Positions 34,382-42,387 of a DNA stretch of 64,000 nt are shown piece after piece; the first letter of the stretch is position 1, and every line of letters begins with the position of its first letter. The stretch covers positions 558,001-622,000 of the forward strand of contig NZ_VIVK01000002.1 in the NCBI RefSeq assembly GCF_007828865.1, in the 5' to 3' direction. The notes below the pieces were generated by a model. It was not told the DNA's origin. It saw only the letters and a program-made list of their open reading frames with translations, and made no database searches. The translations under genes were made by a program, and so were the position numbers. The DNA comes from Kribbella amoyensis (lineage in GTDB: Bacteria > Actinomycetota > Actinomycetes > Propionibacteriales > Kribbellaceae).

Positions 34382-35620
34382 ATGGGAATCCTGGACGGCT
34401 ACCGGGTGCTGGACCTCTCGGTGGCGATGGCCGGCCCGCTGGCCGCGATGCGCCTCGGCGATCTCGGCGCGGACGTGGTCAAGGTCGAACCGACCTCGGG
34501 CGAGTGGCAGCGGCACACCGCGGCCGGGGGAGCGACCGGGACCGAGGTGAACGCCTCGTTCCTCTCGCTCAACCGGAACAAACGCAGCCTCGCGGTGAAC
34601 CTGAAGAGCGACGACGGCCGCGAGCTGCTGTACGAGCTGGTCCGGACCGCGGACGTGTTCCTGCAGAACTACCGTCCCGGCGTCGCGGCCCGGCTCGGCG
34701 TCGACTACGAGACGCTGCGCGCGATCAAGCCGGACCTCGTCTACGTGTCCGTCTCCGGGTACGGCGAAACCGGGCCGTACGCGGAGTGGCCGGGGCAGGA
34801 CCTGCTCGTCCAGGCGATGAGCGGCGCGTTGTTCAGCGCCGGCCGTCCAGGTGAACCACCCGTCGCCGCGCCGTACTTCCTCGCCGACGCGGTCACCGCG
34901 TACAGCGCGTTCGAGGGCGTCCTCGCGGCGCTGCTGCACCGCGAACGGACGGGCGAGGGTCAGCTCGTCCAGGTGAACATGCTCGACGCGGTGATCGCCC
35001 TGCAGATGCAGGAGTTGTCGGTCCACACCGTCGGCGGGATCCCGCAGACCAGGTCCGAGGAGGTGCACGCGCACAGCTACATCCGGGCGCCGTACGGGAT
35101 CTTCACGACGCGCGACGGGTACCTCTCACTCGCGTTCGCCGATCTGTCCGTGCTCGCCGAGGTGCTGGACGCGCCGGAGCTGGCCGGGCTGGACGCCGAG
35201 CGGGACGGGTTCGTCCGCCGCGACGAGATCGCGGGCGCGGTGTCCACCGCGTTGCGCCGGGAGCCCACGGAGTACTGGCTGACGAAGCTGCGCGAACGCG
35301 GTGTCTGGTGCGGGCCGGTGTACGACTACGCGGCTGTCCAGGTGGATCCGCAGGTGCGGCACAACGGGTCGTTCGTGACCTACGACCACCCGACCGAAGG
35401 GACCGTGACGACACCCGGGTTCCCCTACACCTTCGGCCGGACACCACCCGAGGTCCGACGGCCGGCGCCGCTCACCGGTGAGCACACGGACGAGTTGCTG
35501 ACCGAGCTGGGTCTGTCGGACGAGCGCCGAGGCGAGCTGGCGAGTCAGGGCGTGGTGCACGCGCGGCCGAGCGACGCGGTGGTGCACGCTCGGCCTGGCG
35601 ATGCCGTGGTGCCGTCGTGA
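34382..35620 (+). CDS. CaiB/BaiF family III CoA-transferase
   Basis: A 412-residue family III CoA-transferase. It opens with GYRVLDLSVAMAGPLAAMRLGDLGADVVKVEP, and the catalytic Asp is D140 in GQDLLVQAMSG. LNRNKRSLAVNLKSDDGRELL and LQNYRPGVAARLG are family blocks. The enzyme moves CoA between carboxylic acids, so a carboxylate intermediate is turned into a thioester and probably passed to the enoyl-CoA hydratase at 36746. The C-terminus carries a 9-residue tandem repeat (VVHARPSDA, VVHARPGDA) outside the normal fold. It overlaps the next gene by four bases. Confidence 0.9.
   Translation: MGILDGYRVLDLSVAMAGPLAAMRLGDLGADVVKVEPTSGEWQRHTAAGGATGTEVNASFLSLNRNKRSLAVNLKSDDGRELLYELVRTADVFLQNYRPGVAARLGVDYETLRAIKPDLVYVSVSGYGETGPYAEWPGQDLLVQAMSGALFSAGRPGEPPVAAPYFLADAVTAYSAFEGVLAALLHRERTGEGQLVQVNMLDAVIALQMQELSVHTVGGIPQTRSEEVHAHSYIRAPYGIFTTRDGYLSLAFADLSVLAEVLDAPELAGLDAERDGFVRRDEIAGAVSTALRREPTEYWLTKLRERGVWCGPVYDYAAVQVDPQVRHNGSFVTYDHPTEGTVTTPGFPYTFGRTPPEVRRPAPLTGEHTDELLTELGLSDERRGELASQGVVHARPSDAVVHARPGDAVVPS
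35552..35613 (+). repeat. In-frame 27-bp tandem repeat
   Basis: Units 35552-35578 and 35579-35605 plus a partial third (GTGGTGCC from 35606) encode VVHARPSDA, VVHARPGDA and VVP at the end of the CoA-transferase. The copy boundary runs up to the GTG start of the next gene, as in the lyase repeat at 9646-9744. Confidence 0.8.
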
Positions 35621-36741
35621 CGGTGGAGCTTCGCGGGTTGACCTGGGACCACCCGCGCGGGTACCGGCCGCTGGAGGCGTTCGAGGCTGCGGGCGGTGCC
35701 GACGGTGTGCGGGTGCGTTGGGATCGGCAGCCGTTGTCCGGGTTCGAGTCCGAGCCGCTGGACCGGCTGGCCGAGAAGTACGACCTGCTCGTGATCGACC
35801 ATCCGGGCCTGGGCGCGGCGATCGCGGCCGAGGCGGTCCTCGCGGTGGACGACGTGTTCGGGGCCGAGGACCTGGACGTCTGGCGATCGCGGGCGATGCC
35901 GCCGACGTGGGCGAGCTACCGGATCGACGACCGCAACTGGGCGTTGCCGCTGGACGCCGCCACCCAGACCTGCCTGGTCCGGCCGGACCTGCTGACCGGG
36001 CCGCCGCCGGCGACCTGGACCGACGTGCTCGGGCTCTCCGGGATCGTGCTGTGCGTGGCCGGACCACACGCGGGGCTCAGCCTGCTCGGGATGGCCGGTG
36101 ATCGCACGCACACCACGTTGCTCGATCGCGGACGAGCGGTGACCGCGATCGAGGTCCTGCGGGACGTCTGGCGGCGCAGCGACCGGTCCGCCGCCGCCTT
36201 GGACCCGATCGCGATCCACGAGCTGCTTGCCGCCAGCAACGACCTGACCTGCTGCCCGCTGGTCTACAGCTACGCGTACTACGGCACCGCCGCCGACGAT
36301 CGGCGCGCGCTCGGCTGGGCCGCGGCACCGCGGTTGCTGGCGACCGACGGACCCGGGCTCGGCACCCTCGGCGGGACCGGACTCGCGGTGACCCACCGTG
36401 CGTACGACCGGGTCCTCGCGGTCACCAAGTACGCCCGTGGCCTGCTCGACACCCGCACCCAGCTGGACGTGGTCTCGCCCGTCGGTGGGCAGTCGGCATC
36501 CGCGGCCGTGTGGGAGTCGGATGCCGTGGACAACGCGTGGAACGGGCACTACTCGGCGACGCGGGACACGCTCGCGGCGTCGTACATCCGGCCACGGTTC
36601 GACGGCTGGATCGCGTTCCAGGACGAGCTGTCCGAGCGCGTGCGGGAGCTGCTCGGCAACGACGACGACGCCGGTCTCGCCGTGGACCGGATCGAAGCGG
36701 ACTATCGCGCCCGGGGACCGGCCGCGTCGAAGGTGGGATGA
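35617..36741 (+). CDS. Solute-binding-protein-fold protein without signal peptide
   Basis: A 374-residue protein with sequence features of family 1 extracellular solute-binding proteins (LRGLTWDHPRGYRPLEAFEA, YDLLVIDHPGLG, GLGTLGGTGLAVT, late Trp-rich segment). It begins directly with the mature fold and has no signal peptide, lipobox or membrane anchor. GTG 35617 overlaps the CoA-transferase stop (GTGA) and the enoyl-CoA hydratase follows after four bases. It is thus wired to CoA chemistry rather than to a transporter. It may be a cytosolic ligand sensor, carrier or enzyme subunit derived from a binding protein; no reaction is assigned. Confidence 0.65.
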   Translation: MTVELRGLTWDHPRGYRPLEAFEAAGGADGVRVRWDRQPLSGFESEPLDRLAEKYDLLVIDHPGLGAAIAAEAVLAVDDVFGAEDLDVWRSRAMPPTWASYRIDDRNWALPLDAATQTCLVRPDLLTGPPPATWTDVLGLSGIVLCVAGPHAGLSLLGMAGDRTHTTLLDRGRAVTAIEVLRDVWRRSDRSAAALDPIAIHELLAASNDLTCCPLVYSYAYYGTAADDRRALGWAAAPRLLATDGPGLGTLGGTGLAVTHRAYDRVLAVTKYARGLLDTRTQLDVVSPVGGQSASAAVWESDAVDNAWNGHYSATRDTLAASYIRPRFDGWIAFQDELSERVRELLGNDDDAGLAVDRIEADYRARGPAASKVG

Positions 36742-36745
36742 ACCG

Positions 36746-37519
36746 ATGGACGACGGCCAGGTGGTTTTCGAGCAGGACGGGTACGTCGGCCGGCTGACGC
36801 TGGACCGGCCGGCCAAGCTGAACGCGGCGACCCGGACGATGAGTGAGCAGTTGCTCGACCTGATCCCGCGGATCGACGCGGACCCGGAGATCCGCGCGGT
36901 CGTCCTGACCGGCGCGGGGGAGCGGGCCTTCTCGGTCGGCAGCGACATCTCCGAGCTGGACCGGTACGACGGACCCTGGCACTTCCGGAACAGGCTCGAC
37001 TACTGCGACGCGCTCCGCGGACTGCGGACCCCGGTGATCGCGGCGGTGAACGGGTACGCGTTCGGCGGCGGGCTCGAGCTCGCGTTGTCGTGCGACATCC
37101 GGCTCGCCTCCGAGCGGGCGACGTTCGCCGCCGCCGAGATCAAGCTGGGCTGGATCGGCGGCGGCGGGGTGACCGCGTTGCTGGCGGCCAGCTTGTCCGC
37201 GAGCGACGTGGCGACGCTGCTGCTCACCGGCGACCCGATCGACGCCGCCGAGGCGTTGCGGATCGGCCTGGTCAGCCGGGTACTGCCCGCCGGCGAGTTG
37301 TTGCCGGCGGCCACCGAGCTCGCGCACCGGATCGCGGCCCGGCCACCGATCGCCGCCCAGCACGCCAAGGCGAACCTGCGCGCCGCCCTCTCGATGGGCC
37401 TCGAGCCGGCCATCCAGTACGAGCGGGAGCTGCAGGCCGTCGCGATGGGGACCCGGGACGCGAACGAGGGCCGGTCGGCCTTCGCGGAGAAACGACCCGG
37501 CACGTTCGAAGGACGGTGA
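36746..37519 (+). CDS. Enoyl-CoA hydratase/isomerase family protein
   Basis: A 257-residue crotonase-fold protein. GERAFSVGSDISEL supplies one oxyanion-hole NH, FGGGLELALSCDIRLAS the second, and KLGWIGGGG follows. A Glu typical of hydratases is not obvious at the second catalytic site (G-G-G-G), so isomerase, hydrolase or decarboxylase activity is possible. ATG 36746 starts four bases after the upstream stop. Partner of the CoA-transferase. Confidence 0.85.
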   Translation: MDDGQVVFEQDGYVGRLTLDRPAKLNAATRTMSEQLLDLIPRIDADPEIRAVVLTGAGERAFSVGSDISELDRYDGPWHFRNRLDYCDALRGLRTPVIAAVNGYAFGGGLELALSCDIRLASERATFAAAEIKLGWIGGGGVTALLAASLSASDVATLLLTGDPIDAAEALRIGLVSRVLPAGELLPAATELAHRIAARPPIAAQHAKANLRAALSMGLEPAIQYERELQAVAMGTRDANEGRSAFAEKRPGTFEGR

Positions 37520-37522
37520 CCC

Positions 37523-38464
37523 GTGCCCACCGAGATCGCCCCCGGCATCCACCGACTCGCGACCGATTACCCCCACGTGTGCGGCCTGCCGTTGTGGCTG
37601 CATGTCCTCGACGCAGGCGACGAGCTGATCCTGCTCGACGCCGGGATCGCCTCCACCCCGGAGGCGGCGACCGGACCGGAACTGAAGAAGCTCGGTCTCG
37701 ACCTGGCGGACCTGACCCTGGTCGTCAACAGTCACGCGCATCCCGACCACATGGGCGGCAACGCGATCCTCAAGGACCGCAGCGGCGCCCGGCTGGCCGC
37801 ACCGGCGACGGAGGCGGGCTGGCTGGAGGACAACGACGCGCTGGTGTCCGAGCTGTGGGGTTCGGACCCGGCGGCGATGGACCTCGACGACGCGGAGCGG
37901 GCCGAGCTGTACGAGATGCTCGGCGACCGCGTCCGCATCGACGTCCTGCTGCGCGACGGGGACCATCTACCGGCGGCTGACCGGCCGGTGCGGGTGATCA
38001 CGACGAGCGGCCACAGCCCGGGCCACATCGCCGTCCTGGACGAACGGACCCGGACGCTGTTCTCGTTCGACGACGTCCAGGGCCGCGGCCAGCCGTACCT
38101 CGACGGCAAGGTCTGGCTGGCGCCGTTGTACACCGATGTGGGGCGGTACACCAGTGGCCTGCGACGCCTGCTGGAGCTGGACTTCGACGCGCTCGTCCCG
38201 TCCCACGGCGACCTGCTCGACGCGGATCAGGGCCGGCGCAAGATCGAGCAGAGCCTGGAGTGGGTGGACGACGTGCACAAGTTCACCACCGGCCGGCTGC
38301 GGACCAAGGGCTCGTTGACGGTGCGCGACCTGGCCGGCGCGATCGGGACCGAGCTCGGCGACTTCGGCGGGATCTGCCTGCAGACCGTCCGGATGGCGCG
38401 CGCCCACCTCGAGCTGCTGGCCCGCCAGGGTGGTGCCGAGCCGCGCTGGCACCACCCTGGCTGA
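37523..38464 (+). CDS. MBL-fold metallo-hydrolase
   Basis: A 313-residue metallo-beta-lactamase-fold hydrolase with the metal motif HAHPDH at H71-x-H73-x-D75-H76, a second-site GHSPGH and a late SHGD. GTG 37523 follows the hydratase stop by three bases. A C-terminal helical segment (~240-313) resembles the extension of GloB/RNase Z-unrelated lactonases and thioesterases. A likely role is hydrolysis of a CoA-thioester or lactone at the end of the pathway. It meets the convergent SGNH gene after six bases. Confidence 0.85.
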   Translation: MPTEIAPGIHRLATDYPHVCGLPLWLHVLDAGDELILLDAGIASTPEAATGPELKKLGLDLADLTLVVNSHAHPDHMGGNAILKDRSGARLAAPATEAGWLEDNDALVSELWGSDPAAMDLDDAERAELYEMLGDRVRIDVLLRDGDHLPAADRPVRVITTSGHSPGHIAVLDERTRTLFSFDDVQGRGQPYLDGKVWLAPLYTDVGRYTSGLRRLLELDFDALVPSHGDLLDADQGRRKIEQSLEWVDDVHKFTTGRLRTKGSLTVRDLAGAIGTELGDFGGICLQTVRMARAHLELLARQGGAEPRWHHPG

Positions 38465-38470
38465 GATCGA

Positions 38471-39706
38471 TCAGGAGCAGCGCAACGTGTCGAGATCCGC
38501 GGCGTTGCCCATCGCCTCGCTGCCGGCGTTGTTCGGGTGCAGCCCGTCGCCCGGGTCGTACTCGGCCTTCAGGCGGGTCGGGTCGGCCGGGTCCCTGGTC
38601 GCCGCGTCGAAGTCGACCACGCCGTCGAGCTCGGGACTGGTCCGGATGAACTCGTTGAGCTGCTGCCGGATCGCCTCCTTCTCCGGCGTGTAGACGAACG
38701 AGGCGCCCATCGGCGTCAGCGTGCCGCCGACGATGCACCGGCCGCTCGCGTGCACGCGAGTGATCAGCTGCCGGTAGCCGTCGATCAGCTCGTCCGCGGT
38801 CGCGCCGGCGTAGATGTCGTTGATGCCTTCCAGCACCAGCACCGTCCGGACACCGGGCTTGGTCAGCACGTCCTTGTCCAAGCGGGACAGGGCGTTCGCC
38901 CCGGCGCTGCCGGCCTTGGCGACGCCGTTCAGGATCCGGTTGCCGGAGATGCCCTCGTTGGAGATCGCGAGCCGCCGGTGCTCGGGGAGCTCGGCGTACC
39001 GGTTGGCCAGGATGTCCGGCCACCGGCGGTTCTCGTCGATCGTGGTCGCCACCGACGAGGTGATCGAGTCGCCGAGGGTGGCGACGGTCTGGACCTGCTG
39101 CGGCGCGGTCACGATCGCCGCGTTCAGGAAGAACCAGGCCGACGACTCGGTCTGGTACGCGGTCGCCGTCTCGTCCGCGGCGTGGTCACCCGAAGTCGAC
39201 TTGTAGCTGTGCTGCATGGCCCGGTTGTGCGCGGTGATGATGCCGCTCTGGCCGACCACGTGCGCGCTCACGGTCAGGCTCTCCTTGGCGCCGATCCGGC
39301 CCGGCAGCGGATCGCTGACGGCCATCGCGCCCGGGGGGATCCGGACCGTGGTCCTGCCGCTGAAGGTCAGCTGCCGGCTCGAACCGGGGACGACGGCCGC
39401 GCCGGCCTGCTGCTTGCCGACGTAGACAGAGTCGAAGACCAGCGGCTGGTCGCCGTTCGCGTTGGACAACCGGATCCGCAGGTCGTCGCCGCCGACACTG
39501 GTCCGCAGGATGTTCCGCACGGTCACGTCGTTGAGGGTGCCGCCGGCGATGTCGTCGCTCGCACCCCAGGTGGTCACCTGGTGGGTGCCGCGATCGCCCG
39601 CGGACTCGGGCGTTCCCACCGCGGCCGGCGCGGCGACGTACCCCGCCGCCGCCGTCGCCGTCACCAGGATGCTCGCGCCGATCCGGCGCAGGGAGGAAGT
39701 TGTCAT
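38471..39706 (-). CDS. Secreted SGNH/GDSL esterase
   Basis: A 411-residue exported esterase. A signal peptide (IGASILVTATAAAGYVAAPAA) is followed by a ~170-residue N-terminal beta domain and an SGNH hydrolase domain. Block I GDSITSS has the nucleophile S214, block II is SGNR, block III EGINDIY, and block V DGLHPN has D387 and H390. Such proteins remove acetyl or other acyl groups from glycans. Standing next to the glycan-use operon, it could unmask the polymer for the beta-helix and GH95 enzymes. Confidence 0.9.
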   Translation of the reverse strand: MTTSSLRRIGASILVTATAAAGYVAAPAAVGTPESAGDRGTHQVTTWGASDDIAGGTLNDVTVRNILRTSVGGDDLRIRLSNANGDQPLVFDSVYVGKQQAGAAVVPGSSRQLTFSGRTTVRIPPGAMAVSDPLPGRIGAKESLTVSAHVVGQSGIITAHNRAMQHSYKSTSGDHAADETATAYQTESSAWFFLNAAIVTAPQQVQTVATLGDSITSSVATTIDENRRWPDILANRYAELPEHRRLAISNEGISGNRILNGVAKAGSAGANALSRLDKDVLTKPGVRTVLVLEGINDIYAGATADELIDGYRQLITRVHASGRCIVGGTLTPMGASFVYTPEKEAIRQQLNEFIRTSPELDGVVDFDAATRDPADPTRLKAEYDPGDGLHPNNAGSEAMGNAADLDTLRCS

Positions 39707-39876
39707 GGTGACAAGTCAAGAGTGAATAGATATCACCGCAACGGCTCACCCCGGCCGCTGCGACGAACGGCTGGTTTACCGAGCCGAGCGGTTGTCCGTG
39801 CGGATCGACAGGATGTCGCCGCCCAAGCCTGGCTGTCCTGGGCGTCGACACCCTGCCGTCCACCTGACTGCGGGCA

Positions 39877-40689
39877 CTACCTCCTGTCCAACTGCGCGGG
39901 CCGGGGGAACTGGTCGCCGTCCAGGGGATCGCCGGCGGTGAGGCCGAGCGGATCGGTCACCACGTGCGGCCCGCCGGAGAAGAGGGTGTCCTCGTCCATG
40001 TAGATGTTCACGTGCGCGAACCGGGCCTTGTCGGTGGTGTTCGGCAAGGCCATGTGACCGGTGAAGCCGCTGTGGAAGGTGCAGTCGCCGGCTCGCAGCG
40101 GGACGGTGACCCGCTCGGACCAGCGCAGCTCCGGGGCACGGCCGAACAGGTCCTCCTCGTCGCTGAGGTCCTGCGGCTGCAGGTCCGTCCGGGTCTGGGT
40201 GCCGGGCAGGAATGTCATGCAGCCACGCTCCGGCGGAACGTCGACGAGCGCGATCCAGGCGGACAACGGCAACCGGTCGTTCGCGTGCGGCCAGTACGGG
40301 CGGTCCTGGTGGAAGTGGGTGGCCGCGTTGCTGCGCGGTTCCTTGACGAGCATCTGGTCGTGCCAGATCCGCAGTCCGAAACCGGCCAGCTGCTCGGCGA
40401 CCCTGGCGGTCCCGGGATGCAGGGTGAGCTCGCGCAGGATCGGGTCGTGTTCCCAGACGTTGACGAGCTGGCTGAAGATCCGGTCCCGCTGGAGCCGGTC
40501 GGCGCGGTGCTCCTCGAGGTAGCCGGCCGCGCGGTCGACGTACCGGCTGACCTCGTCGGCGGTCAGGACGCCGCGGACTCGGACGAAACCGTCCTGCCGG
40601 TACGCCGCGACGAGGTCCTCGGGGACCCGGCCGTCGGCGTCGAGGTCCGAGGTGGGGAGCGCGGTGGAGAGCTGGGTTGCGGTGTTCAT
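39877..40689 (-). CDS. Phytanoyl-CoA dioxygenase (PhyH) family protein
   Basis: A 270-residue Fe(II)/2-oxoglutarate dioxygenase. The iron triad is H127 and D129 in HFHQDRPYW with the distal His in GFTGHMALP (H212), and the 2-oxoglutarate-binding Arg is R223. ATG 40689 has GGGAGAG nine bases before it. It is divergent from an AraC regulator and is likely its target. The substrate is unknown; family members hydroxylate small molecules or natural-product scaffolds. Confidence 0.85.
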   Translation of the reverse strand: MNTATQLSTALPTSDLDADGRVPEDLVAAYRQDGFVRVRGVLTADEVSRYVDRAAGYLEEHRADRLQRDRIFSQLVNVWEHDPILRELTLHPGTARVAEQLAGFGLRIWHDQMLVKEPRSNAATHFHQDRPYWPHANDRLPLSAWIALVDVPPERGCMTFLPGTQTRTDLQPQDLSDEEDLFGRAPELRWSERVTVPLRAGDCTFHSGFTGHMALPNTTDKARFAHVNIYMDEDTLFSGGPHVVTDPLGLTAGDPLDGDQFPRPAQLDRR

Positions 40690-40735
40690 GAGGTCGGTCT
40701 CTCCCGTGGGGGTGATCGGCTGGTTCTTCCAGACT

Positions 40736-40788
40736 GGGCGATCCGGGCCGGTGGGAGCCAGGGCGATCCGGGCCGATGATCGTACGAT
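40736..40788. promoter_or_regulatory. Candidate AraC binding region
   Basis: The 15-base sequence GGGCGATCCGGGCCG occurs twice as a direct repeat (40736-40750 and 40761-40775, 25 bases start to start), followed by the palindrome ATCGTACGAT (40779-40788). Direct repeats are what AraC-family proteins usually bind. They fill the gap between the divergent PhyH and AraC genes. Confidence 0.5.
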
Positions 40789-40794
40789 TCGGAC

Positions 40795-41703
40795 ATGCCC
40801 ACGACGCTGCACGAGTCCCGGCTGTTCCACGGTGGTCCGGTGTGGGGCGGGGTGCACCGGCTGAGCGTGGACGTCGAGCCGCACGCGCACGACTTCCTGG
40901 AGATCGCGGTGGTCGGGCCGGGGCGCGGCGTGCATCGGACGAGCCAGGGGGAGCAGGCGGTACGACGGGGGCAGGTGCTCGTGCTGAGGCCGGGGGCGTG
41001 GCACGCGTTCGGGCGCTGCCGCGATCTCGTGGTGGCGAACTGCTGTGTCTCCGCCCAGGCGCTGCGTTCCGAGCTCGCCGGTCTCCAGCAGGTCCCGATC
41101 CTTCGGGAGTTGTTGTGGACCACACCGGTTGCCGGTGGACCGCACGGGGTGGCGATGACGCAGGTCGAACCGGCAGCCGCCGACGAGGCGATCGACGAGA
41201 TCGGACGCCTCGTCCAAGACCTGGACCGGGCCGCGCGAGACGCCGATGAGGGCCGAGGCCCGCGTGCGGCTGAGGGCCTTCGTGGGGTTGGGACGGGGCG
41301 GGCGGTGGGGCGGTTGGTGACGGTGTTGGGAGTGCTGGCGGACGGGCGGGTCGATCGGGACGCCGGACCTGAACGGGTGGTGCATCCGGCGGTGGCCGCG
41401 ACGGTGGCGCGGTTCGAGGCCGCGCCGGCGGAGGGATGGCGGCTCGACGAAGTGGCCGAGGCGGTGAGCCTCGACCCGGCGTACCTCAGCCGGCTCTTCC
41501 GGCGCGACACCGGGCTGAGCCCGCTCGGGTACCTCGCGCGGCTGCGGGCCGAGCGGGCCGCGACGTTGCTGGTCGAGTCCGACTTACCGGCCGCGCGGGT
41601 AGGCGCGGCGGTCGGCTGGGACGACCCGACCTACTTCGCCCGCCGGTTCCGCGACCTGGTCGGGCTCACACCCAGCGATTACCGCTCACGCACCCGCCGC
41701 TGA
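40795..41703 (+). CDS. AraC-family transcriptional regulator
   Basis: A 302-residue regulator with an N-terminal cupin ligand domain (SVDVEPHAHDFLEIAVVGPG, H-x-H) and two C-terminal AraC helix-turn-helix motifs (VAEAVSLDPAYLSRLFRRDT, AAVGWDDPTYFARRFRDLVG). It faces the PhyH gene across a 105-base gap with direct repeats and probably activates it in response to a small ligand. A 49-base convergent gap separates it from the adenosyltransferase gene. Confidence 0.92.
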   Translation: MPTTLHESRLFHGGPVWGGVHRLSVDVEPHAHDFLEIAVVGPGRGVHRTSQGEQAVRRGQVLVLRPGAWHAFGRCRDLVVANCCVSAQALRSELAGLQQVPILRELLWTTPVAGGPHGVAMTQVEPAAADEAIDEIGRLVQDLDRAARDADEGRGPRAAEGLRGVGTGRAVGRLVTVLGVLADGRVDRDAGPERVVHPAVAATVARFEAAPAEGWRLDEVAEAVSLDPAYLSRLFRRDTGLSPLGYLARLRAERAATLLVESDLPAARVGAAVGWDDPTYFARRFRDLVGLTPSDYRSRTRR

Positions 41704-41752
41704 CCGCGCGCCCTCTACCTCGCCCGCACGGTTTCGTCGCTCTGGATGGGGG

Positions 41753-42337
41753 CTACTTGTCGCGTTCGCCGCCGGGAACCCAGAGGACGTCGCCGCCGGA
41801 GGAGAGGTTGGCGACCCGGCCGAGGATGAAGAGCAGGTCGGAGAGGCGGTTCAGGTAGGTGACGGCGAGCAGGTTGACGGTCGGGCCGTGGGCCTCGATG
41901 GCGGCCCAGCCGGCGCGCTCGGCGCGGCGGGTCACGGTGCGGGCCACGTTCAGATAGGCGGCGCCGGGGGTGCCGCCGGGGAGGATGAAGGAGCGGAGCT
42001 TGGTGAGGCGGTTGTTGTAGTCGTCGCACCAGCCTTCGAGCCGGTCGATGTAGTCCTGGGTGATCCGCAGCGGCGGATACTCCGGGTCGGGGCTGATCGG
42101 GTTGCACAGGTCCGCACCGACGTCGAACAGGTCGTTCTGGATCCGGGTCAGCAGCACCGCGATCGAGCTGTTCAGGTGCCCGGCGGCGATCGCGACCCCG
42201 ATCGCCGAGTTCGCCTCGTCGACCTCGCCGTACGCGGCCAGCCGCGGATCGGTCTTGGTGGTCTTGCTCATGTCGCCCAGGCGGGTCTCGCCGGCGTCAC
42301 CGGTCCGGGTGTAGATCCGCGTCAAGTTCACAGCCAT
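41753..42337 (-). CDS. PduO-type ATP:cob(I)alamin adenosyltransferase
   Basis: A 194-residue enzyme making adenosylcobalamin. The ATP-binding N-terminal motif is YTRTGDAGETRLG, the conserved trimer-interface VARTVTRRAERA follows, and YLNRLSDLLFILGR is at the end. ATG 42337 gives the family's usual start (MAVNLTRIYTRTGD). It supplies the cofactor needed by the B12-dependent mutase at 51789. Divergent from murA, a neighbourhood common in actinomycetes. Confidence 0.93.
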   Translation of the reverse strand: MAVNLTRIYTRTGDAGETRLGDMSKTTKTDPRLAAYGEVDEANSAIGVAIAAGHLNSSIAVLLTRIQNDLFDVGADLCNPISPDPEYPPLRITQDYIDRLEGWCDDYNNRLTKLRSFILPGGTPGAAYLNVARTVTRRAERAGWAAIEAHGPTVNLLAVTYLNRLSDLLFILGRVANLSSGGDVLWVPGGERDK

Positions 42338-42387
42338 GGCTGGCACTCTACGCAGAGTCGCAGGCCGCCAGCCGATACAGTCAGCGG

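Noticed and set aside
39707..39876. A small gene or RNA in the gap between two minus-strand genes
   Set aside because: No coding pattern, strong hairpin or RNA motif could be seen.
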